Source: Dissophora ornata (lineage: Eukaryota > Mortierellomycota > Mortierellomycetes > Mortierellales > Mortierellaceae). From it: a stretch of 14,333 nt of DNA. Numbering within the stretch: position 1 is the stretch's first letter; each line of letters starts with the position of its first letter. Below, piece after piece: positions 8,002-14,333 of this stretch. The notes under the pieces were generated by a model. It was not told the DNA's origin. It made no database searches and saw only the letters and a list, made by a program, of their open reading frames with translations. The position numbers and the translations under genes were made by a program. The DNA lies in NCBI GenBank assembly GCA_025201705.1, contig MU617382.1:1-14333 (forward strand). Reading direction: 5' to 3'.

Positions 8002-8925
8002 TTAAAAGAGCCAAGAGTCCGAAAACAGGCGTTGGAACGGACTGGCCTCGTCTTCGTCCAGCAGCGCATTGCGAATCGACCCCTGGTCATGCAGACGACG
8101 AGAGCCCATAACATTGTCCCTAATCGGGCGTCTATGGTTCAGCTCGCCGTCTTCGTCAGCCCAGTCCATCAACTCGTCCATATCGCCCTCGAGCTCCTCC
8201 TCCCATTCATCCACCATCCACACCTGGTCGAGGCGGTCCTCGGATAGATCATCGCGGTGAACATTGCGGCGGTAGCTCGATTCGTCTCCAAAGACTTCCC
8301 GGAGGAGGCCATCCTCCCCAAGCTCAAGCATTTCCTCCACTTCCTCATCAAACAAGTCGATGGATGGATAACGCGGCTCAATTAAAGTATGCTGCTCATC
8401 ATCCCCCCAAAAGTCTAGATCTTCAGGTTCAACTTTAGCGCTCTCTGGCACCTCATACTTTTCTCCGCTCAAAACCATTTTATCTCCTGGGGCCATATGG
8501 TAAACAGGAGGTGCCAGTACCGGCACCGGTACCAGAGCTGGCTTCCCGGATGCTGGCACGGCCTCCTCAGAGGAGTGGTGTTTCTGCTGCTGGAGGATGA
8601 CAACCTTGACGGCAGCTTCCTCAGCAACGATATCACCATTAACATGCGAGAACAGGCTTCGCTTGCGCGTGGGCGCACTGTTGCCACTGAATTCTCCACC
8701 GGGCGTCGAAGTGGGTTTGGTATAAGGGGAATGCGGCAGACGTTCCTGTGGGCTGCGCTTAAAGTAGGGTGAGTTATTGCTGTTGTCGTTCTCGACGCTG
8801 TTGTAGGTGGCGATGACTCGTCCTTCACCCAACGAAGCCTGGTGTGCGAGGAGGACAAGGGTCAGCAAAGCATAGCCCAGCAGCGACCTTGAAAGCTGAC
8901 AGTTTAGTTCCTTATTGAGTCGCAT
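8002..8925 (-). CDS. Unrecognised secreted acidic protein with dibasic sites
   Basis: A single-exon frame of 307 residues that I do not recognise. The N-terminus has basic residues, then a hydrophobic core (LLGYALLTLVLLAHQASLG, 15-33), as in a signal peptide or single anchor. The next 55 residues are Ser/Pro/Asn-rich with KR at 56-57 and RKR at 87-89. A Pro/Val-rich hinge lies near 129-143. From about 157 the chain is strongly acidic and Trp-containing (DLDFWGDDEQ, WMVDEWEEELEGDMDEL), broken by RR at 219-220, 265-266 and 276-277. Dibasic sites after a signal peptide are what the Golgi protease Kex2 cuts, so processing into peptides is possible but unproven. The ATG at 8925 was chosen because it is the first AUG after a 557-nt AUG-free leader and is directly followed by the signal-like segment. 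Function is unknown; a cell-wall, vacuolar or secreted role is equally possible. Confidence 0.72.
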   Translation of the reverse strand: MRLNKELNCQLSRSLLGYALLTLVLLAHQASLGEGRVIATYNSVENDNSNNSPYFKRSPQERLPHSPYTKPTSTPGGEFSGNSAPTRKRSLFSHVNGDIVAEEAAVKVVILQQQKHHSSEEAVPASGKPALVPVPVLAPPVYHMAPGDKMVLSGEKYEVPESAKVEPEDLDFWGDDEQHTLIEPRYPSIDLFDEEVEEMLELGEDGLLREVFGDESSYRRNVHRDDLSEDRLDQVWMVDEWEEELEGDMDELMDWADEDGELNHRRPIRDNVMGSRRLHDQGSIRNALLDEDEASPFQRLFSDSWLF

Positions 8926-9530
8926 TGAATGTGTTTTTCTTTTATCGATTGAGGGAAAATGGCGTGTTTTGTTGTTGTCGGCACTGTTGATTTTGTCGGC
9001 GTGTGAAGCTTGAGGGAGTAAGCGAGGAAGAAACGAGCGATGGTGACGAGAAAAGAGAGGAAGAAAGTTCACTTTGGGATTGCTCGTGAGGAGGAGGAGG
9101 AGGAGGACAAAGCACAAAGACGAAAAGGAAACAAAGCAACGGTTTGCTTGCAGGGGGAGGGGTTTTTTTCGTGGTTCGGCTCGTTGTTGAATAACGTAGG
9201 GAGGACTGGAACCTTGCAAGAAAGGCAGGAAGGGGGCGGATACAATTCTTAAATTAACGAGAAACAAGCGCAGAAAGAGAGGGAGAGACGAAGAGAAGAG
9301 CGATTGTGGCGGAGAAAGAGGAGGTGACGGACGAAATGGATAATTGAAGGTATCGCAAGTTGAGGGTAAGGAGGGGTGGGTGGTACACTGGAAAGTGAGT
9401 GAGGGTGCGGCGGACGCAAAGAGGAAGGGGAGTGTGGGGGGGAAGGTGGGGCGGAGGACTAGAGGAGAAGGAAGGCTCAAGGCATCGAACACAAAAACAC
9501 AAACAAGAAAGAAAGAAGAAAAAAAAACTG
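8926..9530 (-). promoter_or_regulatory. Long pyrimidine-rich 5' leader nearly free of AUG
   Basis: On the minus strand no ATG occurs from 9482 down to 8926 (557 nt). The only AUG between the TATA box and the gene start is at 9485, and it opens a two-codon ORF (ATG CCT TGA). The strand is very C/T-rich, including a CTC-trinucleotide run near 9088-9107. No convincing splice donor was found, so the leader appears continuous. The transcription start near 9525-9530 is inferred from the TATA box. Confidence 0.5.
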
Positions 9531-9552
9531 ACAAAGGTATATTGACACCACT

Positions 9553-9560
9553 CTTTTATA
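9553..9560 (-). promoter_or_regulatory. TATA box of the secreted-protein gene
   Basis: The minus strand reads GATATAAAAG here, a consensus TATAAAAG. With usual spacing, transcription would start near 9525-9530, just upstream of the AUG-poor leader. Confidence 0.5.
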
Positions 9561-9791
9561 TCACCTGCGGGTAATCTTCATCGAGACTGGGCTTGCGACT
9601 TGTGCAGACAGCCATTTGATCGACAGCCTTATGGTCATGCCCAGAATGACTGAGAATGAGCGCCTACCTTATCCCCTCTCTTTCGCCCGTACACTGCATT
9701 GTATTTTCTCTCTCATTACTCTCACACCCACTCTCGAGCGAGCGACAGAAATAGAACAGGAAACAGAAAAATCCATCCATTGCATGTCACC

Positions 9792-9950
9792 ATGACTGAA
9801 GACATACTATCCCGGCCTTTCTCTCTCTTTGCCTGCTTCTCCGTCTGCCTAATGTGCGAGATCACAGCAACTGCCCAGCATAATAGTAAGGGGGGCACCA
9901 TTAGGAGTAAAAAGGAGTTCGAGGCCACGGAGGCGATCCAAAACGCATGA
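9792..9950 (+). CDS. Doubtful small ORF, 52 residues with hydrophobic segment
   Basis: The start context CACCATGA is good. The protein starts MTEDILSRPF and has one hydrophobic Cys/Phe/Leu stretch (FSLFACFSVCLMC), then a charged tail ending EATEAIQNA. A three-codon upstream ORF starting at 9784 ends in TGA overlapping this ATG. A CT-rich leader precedes both. A possible splice donor GTAAGG lies inside the frame near 9893, so the true product may differ. No family is recognised, and chance is a real possibility. Confidence 0.2.
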   Translation: MTEDILSRPFSLFACFSVCLMCEITATAQHNSKGGTIRSKKEFEATEAIQNA

Positions 9951-10160
9951 ATGCGACAGCTAGCTCGTTGAGCTGATGCCAGCATCCCGTGGAAGGCAAC
10001 AGCACCGCCGGATGAACATATCACTTCTCAGGAAGGCATGACAGTCCTCGGCAATGTCTCAAGCAACAACAACAGTATCCCGCACTGTGATAAAACAACA
10101 AGCGTCAAGTTCTTGTCATCCATCGTCTTGAACTATTTGAATGACCAGTTTAACAACAAA

Positions 10161-10344
10161 ATGCGGATTTCTTTGTCGGCTCTCTTAACTCTATCCATTG
10201 CTCACAAGTATCTTTATAATTTTTGTTTTGGGTCTATTTTTTTTTTTTGGCCATGAGTCTAGCACCATGACATTTACCGGCGACGGATTTGTGAGCTGGT
10301 GCCGAACAACAAAGTGCCAGGGACACGGTTCAAAGACGATTTAA
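10161..10344 (+). CDS. Candidate spliced small secreted peptide, 42 residues
   Basis: Exons 10161-10207 and 10263-10344 join across a 55-nt intron (GTATCT...TCTAG). Exon 1 encodes MRISLSALLTLSIAH, a textbook short signal peptide after an AACAAAATG context. Exon 2 continues in frame with TMTFTGDGFVSWCRTTKCQG and stops at TAA, giving two cysteines in a C-x4-C spacing. The donor is weak, no clear branch site is seen, and exon 2 itself contains a better donor (GTGAGC at 10291), so further exons are possible. I do not recognise the family. Without transcripts this remains speculative. Confidence 0.27.
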
Positions 10345-11062
10345 AAGGGTAGCCAGCGATATTGACCTATGCTGCGTAATCGGCTAATATATACACATTT
10401 TTATATAAAATAAAATAAGAACTACAAGACGAAAGGACGCTTCGTAAGATTTACCGGATGCCTGGTACTGATGATATTCATGTGCTGACATCTGTCAGCC
10501 TAGCAACAATTGTGTATCGACTCCCCCCCACCGCACAGCATCATGTCAATGAATCCAAGACCCGGAAGAACAAATATGCAATGTGCATAAAACAAAATGG
10601 CCCAGAACTGTCGTTCATCTCCACCATGCATGGAACTGCAGAAATAAATGCGGTGCGGCTAGGAGGACGCTGACATTAAAATGAAGCGTGATTGCTCTCA
10701 GAGTGTCGTATATAGCACGAGTACAGTTCACCTTGGAGACGAGAACAACCAAAAGGAAAAATATCGTGTGTGCATTTGTATAAAACATCGAGTGCATGCG
10801 CCCGCGGAACAAACAACGGAGAATAATAGGGCTCGCAGACTTGCGCCATGTGGGCTCTCGACATGTGTCATTGCTGACAGAGTGTCCAGAACGGGACTAG
10901 CGTCTTGTTGGTGAACCGACCGTGCACTCGTGAACGTAGGACGTGCGATGACAAACCTCCGGTTAGCGCAATGCCAAGGGCAAGAATGATTGCTTCCTTA
11001 TTTGGAAGCACAGTTGGCCGTCGACTCTTGGTGCCAAGACATCCCGAAAGGGCTGTTGTGAT

Positions 11063-11076
11063 CTGAAATATTTCAG
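11063..11076. promoter_or_regulatory. Perfect 14-bp palindrome in the LITAF-gene promoter
   Basis: CTGAAATATTTCAG equals its own reverse complement and lies 102 bp before the LITAF-protein ATG, just upstream of a TATA-like GCATAAAG. It could bind a dimeric regulator. The GAA and TTC halves are too far apart for a standard heat-shock element. Confidence 0.35.
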
Positions 11077-11136
11077 GTTGTGATTTTTTTGCATAAAGCC
11101 CTCCTCTTGCCCTCTTGCTACTCCTCCGCACACACC

Positions 11137-11178
11137 CAACTCTTTCAACAACAGCCGCAACTCTTTCAACAACAGCCA
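11137..11178 (+). repeat. 21-bp tandem duplication ending at the LITAF-protein ATG
   Basis: The unit CAACTCTTTCAACAACAGCC plus one base occurs at 11137-11157 and again at 11158-11178, differing only in the last base. That last base of the second copy is the A of the start codon. Confidence 0.75.
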
Positions 11179-11920
11179 TGTCCGATAATAAAGGCCAATA
11201 CTATGCCATCCCCACCTCCGAGGAGGACCCCTCCCAATCCCAGAACCATCTCCTCACACAAGGATTCCAACCGCCACCATACACGCCCTCCACCGCCCCT
11301 TCTTCGCCCTTCATCGAACCAAACCAGGCTGCGGCGGGATCGTCCTCAGGAACTGGACTCTACCCCCAAATCTATAGCCCTACTCCCCAGCAACCATACC
11401 AACCCACATACCAGCACCCAAAGTTCAACAACACCTCAAAGCCTCCTCCACCAGTTCCTCAATTCTTCACTCCACAGCAACAGCAGCAGCAACAGCAGCA
11501 GCCTAATTGCATGGCATCGCCCCTGATCATGATGAAACCGCCATGCAAGATTGAGGACCTCAAGGCAAAGCCAGGCGTCGTTGTTTGTCAGCATTGCCAC
11601 TACCTCATTTTGACCGAGACGACACCTGAGAATGGTAAGACATGCCTCTTGGCATCTGCGTCTGATAACCCGAAATGACGCCACGAAGAAAAGCACGTTA
11701 TTGACACGTTGTTGGTTTTTCAAACAATGAAATAGGCTCTTGCACATATCTCGGTATCCTCGGACTTTTGCTGGCGGGAATAACATCGTGCGGATGCTGT
11801 CTTTTGCCTCTGTGCCTCACCTCCTGCAAGGACATCATGCATTCGTGTCCAAGCTGCCACGAAGACATCGGACTCTACTCGAGGATCAAGGAGAGGACCT
11901 TCCCTGTTCGCCATCGCTAA
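11178..11920 (+). CDS. LITAF-domain (SIMPLE-like) membrane protein
   Basis: Exons 11178-11634 and 11736-11920, split by a 101-nt intron (GTAAGA...AAATAG), encode 213 residues. LITAF-domain proteins sit on the cytosolic face of endosomes and lysosomes: a bipartite zinc site flanks an in-plane hydrophobic helix, and animal members recruit ubiquitin ligases and ESCRT. The first CxxC is CQHC (137-140). The hydrophobic segment runs from about 157 to 182 (YLGILGLLLAGITSCGCCLL and on). The second zinc half is HSCPSC (188-193), followed by the typical IGLYSR. The N-terminal 110 residues are Pro/Gln/Ser/Tyr-rich and disordered, with a PPPY motif (32-35) suited to a WW-domain ligase such as Rsp5, and a nine-Gln run near 101-109. 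Splicing restores the domain exactly, which supports the intron. The precise pathway in this fungus is unknown. Confidence 0.9.
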
Positions 11921-12260
11921 AGCCTGTTCTCGTATCATAATGCCACTACTGCCTTGATTCCAGTACAAGCAACACCCCCCCCCCCATTCAACCTCGAAGC
12001 CCAACGCGAACACTGTACAATATATTTTTTTTTCCTTGTAGCGCACGCAGCACTCTTTCTTGATGACAATGACGATAATAAAAATCCAGTGCATACGATT
12101 CGTGAGTAGACGCCGAATTCTATCCCCTCTCAATGTCCTGCCTGCTGCTCGATTCACTTTCCGTTCGACCCCCCCTTTTCCATTTGCATGACCTGATCAG
12201 CCGGTTAATTGAAGTACAAAAAACAGTGGTGGGTTCTTTTTATTTCGTGAAAAAGGTGAT
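11921..12260. other. Convergent 3' spacer between the LITAF gene and NAC-alpha
   Basis: This 340-bp stretch holds both 3' UTRs. On the plus strand, AATAAA lies at 12077-12082, about 157 nt after the LITAF stop. A C-homopolymer lies near 11972-11984. On the minus strand, AATAAA lies at 12244-12239, close behind the NAC-alpha stop. No gene was recognised. Confidence 0.55.
12239..12244 (-). terminator. AATAAA polyadenylation signal of NAC-alpha
   Basis: The minus strand reads GAAATAAAAAG here, 16 nt beyond the TAA at 12261. This supports the assignment of the tiny last coding exon. Confidence 0.5.
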
Positions 12261-13663
12261 TTACATAGTGAGTTCCTATGAGGCAGAGGAGCGAAAACAA
12301 GGGCCATTAGAATCCATCCTCAAGCAAAAAGATATCAGGACCTTATTCAGCATACCGATATATATATAAAAAAAGCCGCAAACTAAAGTCTTACCATGAT
12401 AGCATTGACGATATCATTGTTGTTGGCCTTCAAAGCCTTGACGGCCTTGGAACGGCTGACGTTGGCCTGGGCCACGACAAGTTCAATGTCGTTGGCCTCA
12501 ACGCCAGTCTCATCAACATCCTCCTCGTCCTCCTCCTCGTCCTCCTTGGCGGCCTCATCGGCGGCGGTGGACTCACCGGCATCCTTCAGAACATCCTGGG
12601 CAGCGGCCATCTGGGACTGCAAGTCAAAGGTCTCAGCCTGACCCTCACCAAAGACGATGTAGGTGTCCGAGTTCAAGGATCTGTAAACATCAGGTTGGGC
12701 AATGGCCAAGAGGGGCTGGCCAGAGCGGCGGACAGTAACGCGGGTGACACCCTGGATCTTCTTCAATCCAAGCTTGGACAAGGCCTTGCGGGCCTTGATC
12801 TCACCACGAGACTGAACTCTGGAGGAGCCGGTGGGCTGCTGCTCAGAATCGGACTCGGAGCCAGAGTGGATCTCTTCAATGGTGGCGGTCTTGTTCTCGA
12901 TATCAGTCCTGTCATTAACGCATAACAAGTACAAAGAAGACATATGCAAGGTCAGTCACCATCCAGGACCATCACAGTGCCTACACAAGACAGAGAGAGA
13001 GAGAGAGAGGGTGGGGGAGAAAAGGGCTGAACAGGTGCAGGCACCCACTACACGCAGAAGATCAAACACGCATAAGCCCAGATCAAAGTGGACTGAGGTT
13101 CGACATGCTGATCAGAGTGGAGCAAAAACAGTGTGGCAGTGTGGGTGGAGCGACCCCCGTGTAGCCCGCGGCTCTTTGTTGCAAGGCTGCTCCATTCAAG
13201 GCCGATGGAGTCAATTTGGCGTATGGGTGGAGAAGGGCGATGCTGTCTTTGTATGTTTGGTGGCGCTGAAAAAAAAATGAGATCCAGAAAGAGTAGCCAA
13301 AAGTTGCGAGAGGGTGGGGTGAAAGTGGCAGCAAGCATATGGTTTGCGATATGCCCTGCGAGCCAGTGATGGGTAGAAAAGCGAGTGTACTGAGGCCCAG
13401 CGAGAGCATGACGGTGTAGTGCAATCTTGGCGCAAGCAGTGGGACATGGTACCCAAACTCTGCATTAATCAGAAAGACTTTGGCGCCTTCACTGCAATAT
13501 CAGTCCTCCGAGGTTATTCCCCCCCAGGAATCAACGAGCAGGAGAAGTGCCAGATTGGGCGATAGCGACACGGATATGGGGATCAATGGATGTCAGGGGG
13601 GTCTAAACAGATCGATAGATGGATGGATAGATGGATAGATGGGTGATGGGCCCGCTCTTACAT
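12261..13663 (-). CDS. EGD2: Nascent polypeptide-associated complex subunit alpha (NAC-alpha, Egd2)
   Basis: NAC-alpha pairs with NAC-beta at the ribosome exit tunnel, shields emerging chains and influences targeting. Proposed coding exons are 13663-13662 (AT of the start codon), 12908-12395 and 12275-12261, giving 176 residues. Introns are 753 nt (GTAAGA...GACAG) and 119 nt (GTAAGA...CATAG). The protein begins MTDIENKTATIEEIHSGSES, an acidic Ser-rich start. The NAC domain runs about 34-100 (RGEIKARKALSKLGLKKI, then GVTRVTVRRSG and DTYIVFGEG). An acidic linker (EEEDEEDVDETGVE) follows, then the C-terminal UBA domain (DIELVVAQANVSRSKAVKAL). The last exon adds ELTM and stop, matching the conserved ANNNDIVNAIMELTM ending. 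The second intron is therefore very secure. The first is inferred: the best donor in frame splits the ATG between its second and third bases. Long first introns at the start codon are common in fungal translation-related genes. Confidence 0.9.
12909..13661 (-). other. Long first intron of NAC-alpha with microsatellites
   Basis: This 753-nt intron is by far the longest in the window. It contains a GA run near 12991-13008 and GATA/GATG tetranucleotide repeats near 13613-13645 (plus strand). I looked for C/D-box snoRNA motifs on the transcribed strand and saw none. Open frames inside it look arbitrary. Confidence 0.6.
13613..13645. repeat. GATA/GATG tetranucleotide microsatellite
   Basis: Alternating GATA and GATG units (CGATAGATGGATGGATAG and on) lie close to the 5' splice site of the long NAC-alpha intron. 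Confidence 0.8.
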
Positions 13664-14037
13664 CGTGGATGTGTGAAAGGTGTAAAGAGCATTCGTCTGT
13701 GCAGCCTCCTTTTCTTTTTCTCCTTGCGTGTGTGCTGTCTGTGCTCGCAGTGCACTCGTTTCAGAAAAAGTGGAAAATGCAAAGTCACAATGGTCGCCTA
13801 TTATCGCAAGTGCAGTGTGGGGAACAATGCGCTTCGATAGAAGGCGCTGGGGATGCGGATGACATGTCCCGAGCGCAGGCGATGAGACAATGACAACCAT
13901 GATGACAATGATGATGACAATGGAAAATGGTTGGCCAGCACAAGGCAGGACTCCAACATGCCACCATCATCCGACTGGTGGCGAGTGGCTGCCTGTAACC
14001 CCACCTCCTGGGTTCCACAGTCTCTGTGTGAGAGCCA
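13664..14037. promoter_or_regulatory. Probable promoter and 5' UTR of NAC-alpha, minus strand
   Basis: The region upstream of the proposed split start codon has no recognisable gene on either strand. A short repetitive stretch of ATGACAATG-like units lies at about 13884-13927. No clear minus-strand TATA box was found. The transcription start of NAC-alpha cannot be fixed from sequence alone. Confidence 0.35.
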
Positions 14038-14045
14038 TATAAAAG
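14038..14045 (+). promoter_or_regulatory. TATA box for a gene beyond the right edge
   Basis: CATATAAAAGGC contains a consensus TATAAAAG on the plus strand. It is followed by a pyrimidine-rich, AUG-free stretch to 14264, the same layout as the secreted-protein promoter. This suggests a rightward gene divergent from NAC-alpha whose coding region lies outside the window. Confidence 0.45.
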
Positions 14046-14264
14046 GCTACTTTGTCTCTTGCTCTTCATCTTTTTCATCCCATTCATCGTCCTTTCTGCC
14101 CGCTCCCACATCCCCCCTTCCCCTTTCCTCTATCATCCTCATTATCCTCCTCGCCATTTCGTTTTTCTCCTGTTCCGTATTGCCATCCTTTTCTTTTGTT
14201 TTGACTCGCTCTCGCCTCACGATTATACCAACGCTCCTCTTTTAAATTAGGACGGAAGAAAAAG

Positions 14265-14333
<69 letters not shown>
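14265..14333 (+). repeat. Poly-A tract of 69 bases at the window end
   Basis: Every base from 14265 to the last base is A, after GGACGGAAGAAAAAG. It may be a true homopolymer, an assembly end at a hard-to-read repeat, or the tail of a retroposed sequence. The true length cannot be known from this window. Confidence 0.85.

Larger units (their letters stand above)
9561..11177. other. Gene-poor 1.6-kb spacer with two doubtful small ORFs
   Basis: No gene of recognised family was found on either strand between the secreted-protein promoter and the LITAF start codon. The stretch contains the two small candidates listed separately and a T-run near 10237-10248. An A/T-rich block lies near 10388-10430 (TATATAAAATAAAATAAG), and an inverted repeat CTGACA-TC-TGTCAG at 10485-10498. 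Longer open frames exist on both strands, but their translations look arbitrary. Confidence 0.5.

Noticed and set aside
8926..9534. N-terminal extension of the secreted protein to 510 residues
   Set aside because: The extension has no ATG start, is pure Pro/Ser/Leu/Phe low complexity from a C/T-rich strand, and would bury the obvious signal peptide. It is better read as a leader.
9722..10024. Minus-strand frame of 100 residues with a hydrophobic stretch
   Set aside because: It has no ATG at its start, no recognisable family, and lies antisense to equally weak plus-strand frames.
10615..10812. Minus-strand frame with a signal-peptide-like segment
   Set aside because: No splice-compatible continuation, no family similarity, and the frame ends shortly after the hydrophobic stretch.
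11065..11074. Heat-shock element in the LITAF-gene promoter
   Set aside because: The GAA and TTC halves are separated by four bases instead of two, and no third unit is present.
10868..11179. Minus-strand frame of 103 residues with a possible membrane segment (EAIILALGIALTGG)
   Set aside because: Its start lies inside the LITAF 5' leader duplication, the N-terminal part is repeat-derived, and no family is recognised. A real membrane-protein exon cannot be fully excluded.
13083..13465. Minus-strand frames inside the NAC-alpha first intron as an alternative first exon
   Set aside because: None ends in a donor of the right phase with a consensus motif, and their translations resemble no NAC-alpha N-terminus.
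12909..13661. snoRNA hosted in the long NAC-alpha intron
   Set aside because: No paired C and D boxes were seen on the transcribed strand.

Overview
The window looks like about 14.3 kb of nuclear DNA from an early-diverging fungus. The best guess is Mortierellomycota or a related mucoromycote, but this rests on protein flavour recalled from memory, not on a search. Supporting signs are compact protein-coding genes, short GT-AG introns (mostly about 55-190 nt, with one of 753 nt), pyrimidine-rich leaders with occasional TATAAAAG boxes, and a full set of eukaryotic housekeeping proteins. No tRNA, rRNA, CRISPR array or bacterial operon signal was seen.

Layout from left to right. (1) 1-357: purine-rich direct repeats, then a 14-bp tandem repeat. 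(2) 358-1108 (+): the C-terminal half of a Fanzor/TnpB-type RNA-guided nuclease with one intron. It keeps the RuvC-II glutamate, the zinc ribbon and the RuvC-III aspartate, but RuvC-I is not visible. (3) 1229-3251 (+): TAF7, a TFIID subunit, three exons, 601 aa. (4) 3438-4882 (-): mitochondrial large-subunit ribosomal protein mL44 (MRPL3/MRPL44 family), four exons, 337 aa. (5) 5267-6507 (+): inositol polyphosphate multikinase (Arg82/IPMK family), two exons, 368 aa, followed by hairpin-forming repeats in its 3' region. (6) 6745-7359 (-): Erv1/ALR FAD-linked sulfhydryl oxidase, 204 aa, with a possible longer N-terminal form. (7) 8002-8925 (-): an unrecognised secreted acidic protein of 307 aa with several dibasic sites, behind a long leader almost free of AUG and a TATA box. 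(8) 9561-11177: a gene-poor 1.6 kb holding two doubtful small ORFs, one of them a spliced candidate small secreted peptide. (9) 11178-11920 (+): LITAF-domain protein, two exons, 213 aa. (10) 12261-13663 (-): NAC-alpha (Egd2), whose start codon appears to be split by a 753-nt first intron and whose last four residues come from a 15-nt final coding exon. (11) 14038-14333: a TATA box and AUG-free pyrimidine leader of a gene running off the right edge, ending in 69 consecutive A.

The housekeeping genes serve transcription initiation (TAF7), mitochondrial translation and protein import (mL44, Erv1), inositol phosphate signalling (IPMK), endosomal membrane sorting (LITAF) and nascent-chain handling (NAC-alpha). 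They do not form one pathway. Gene pairs alternate between convergent and divergent, as is usual in compact fungal genomes. The most unusual content is the Fanzor fragment abutting the TAF7 promoter, the split NAC-alpha start codon, the long AUG-free leader of the unknown secreted protein, and the candidate micro-secreted peptide.
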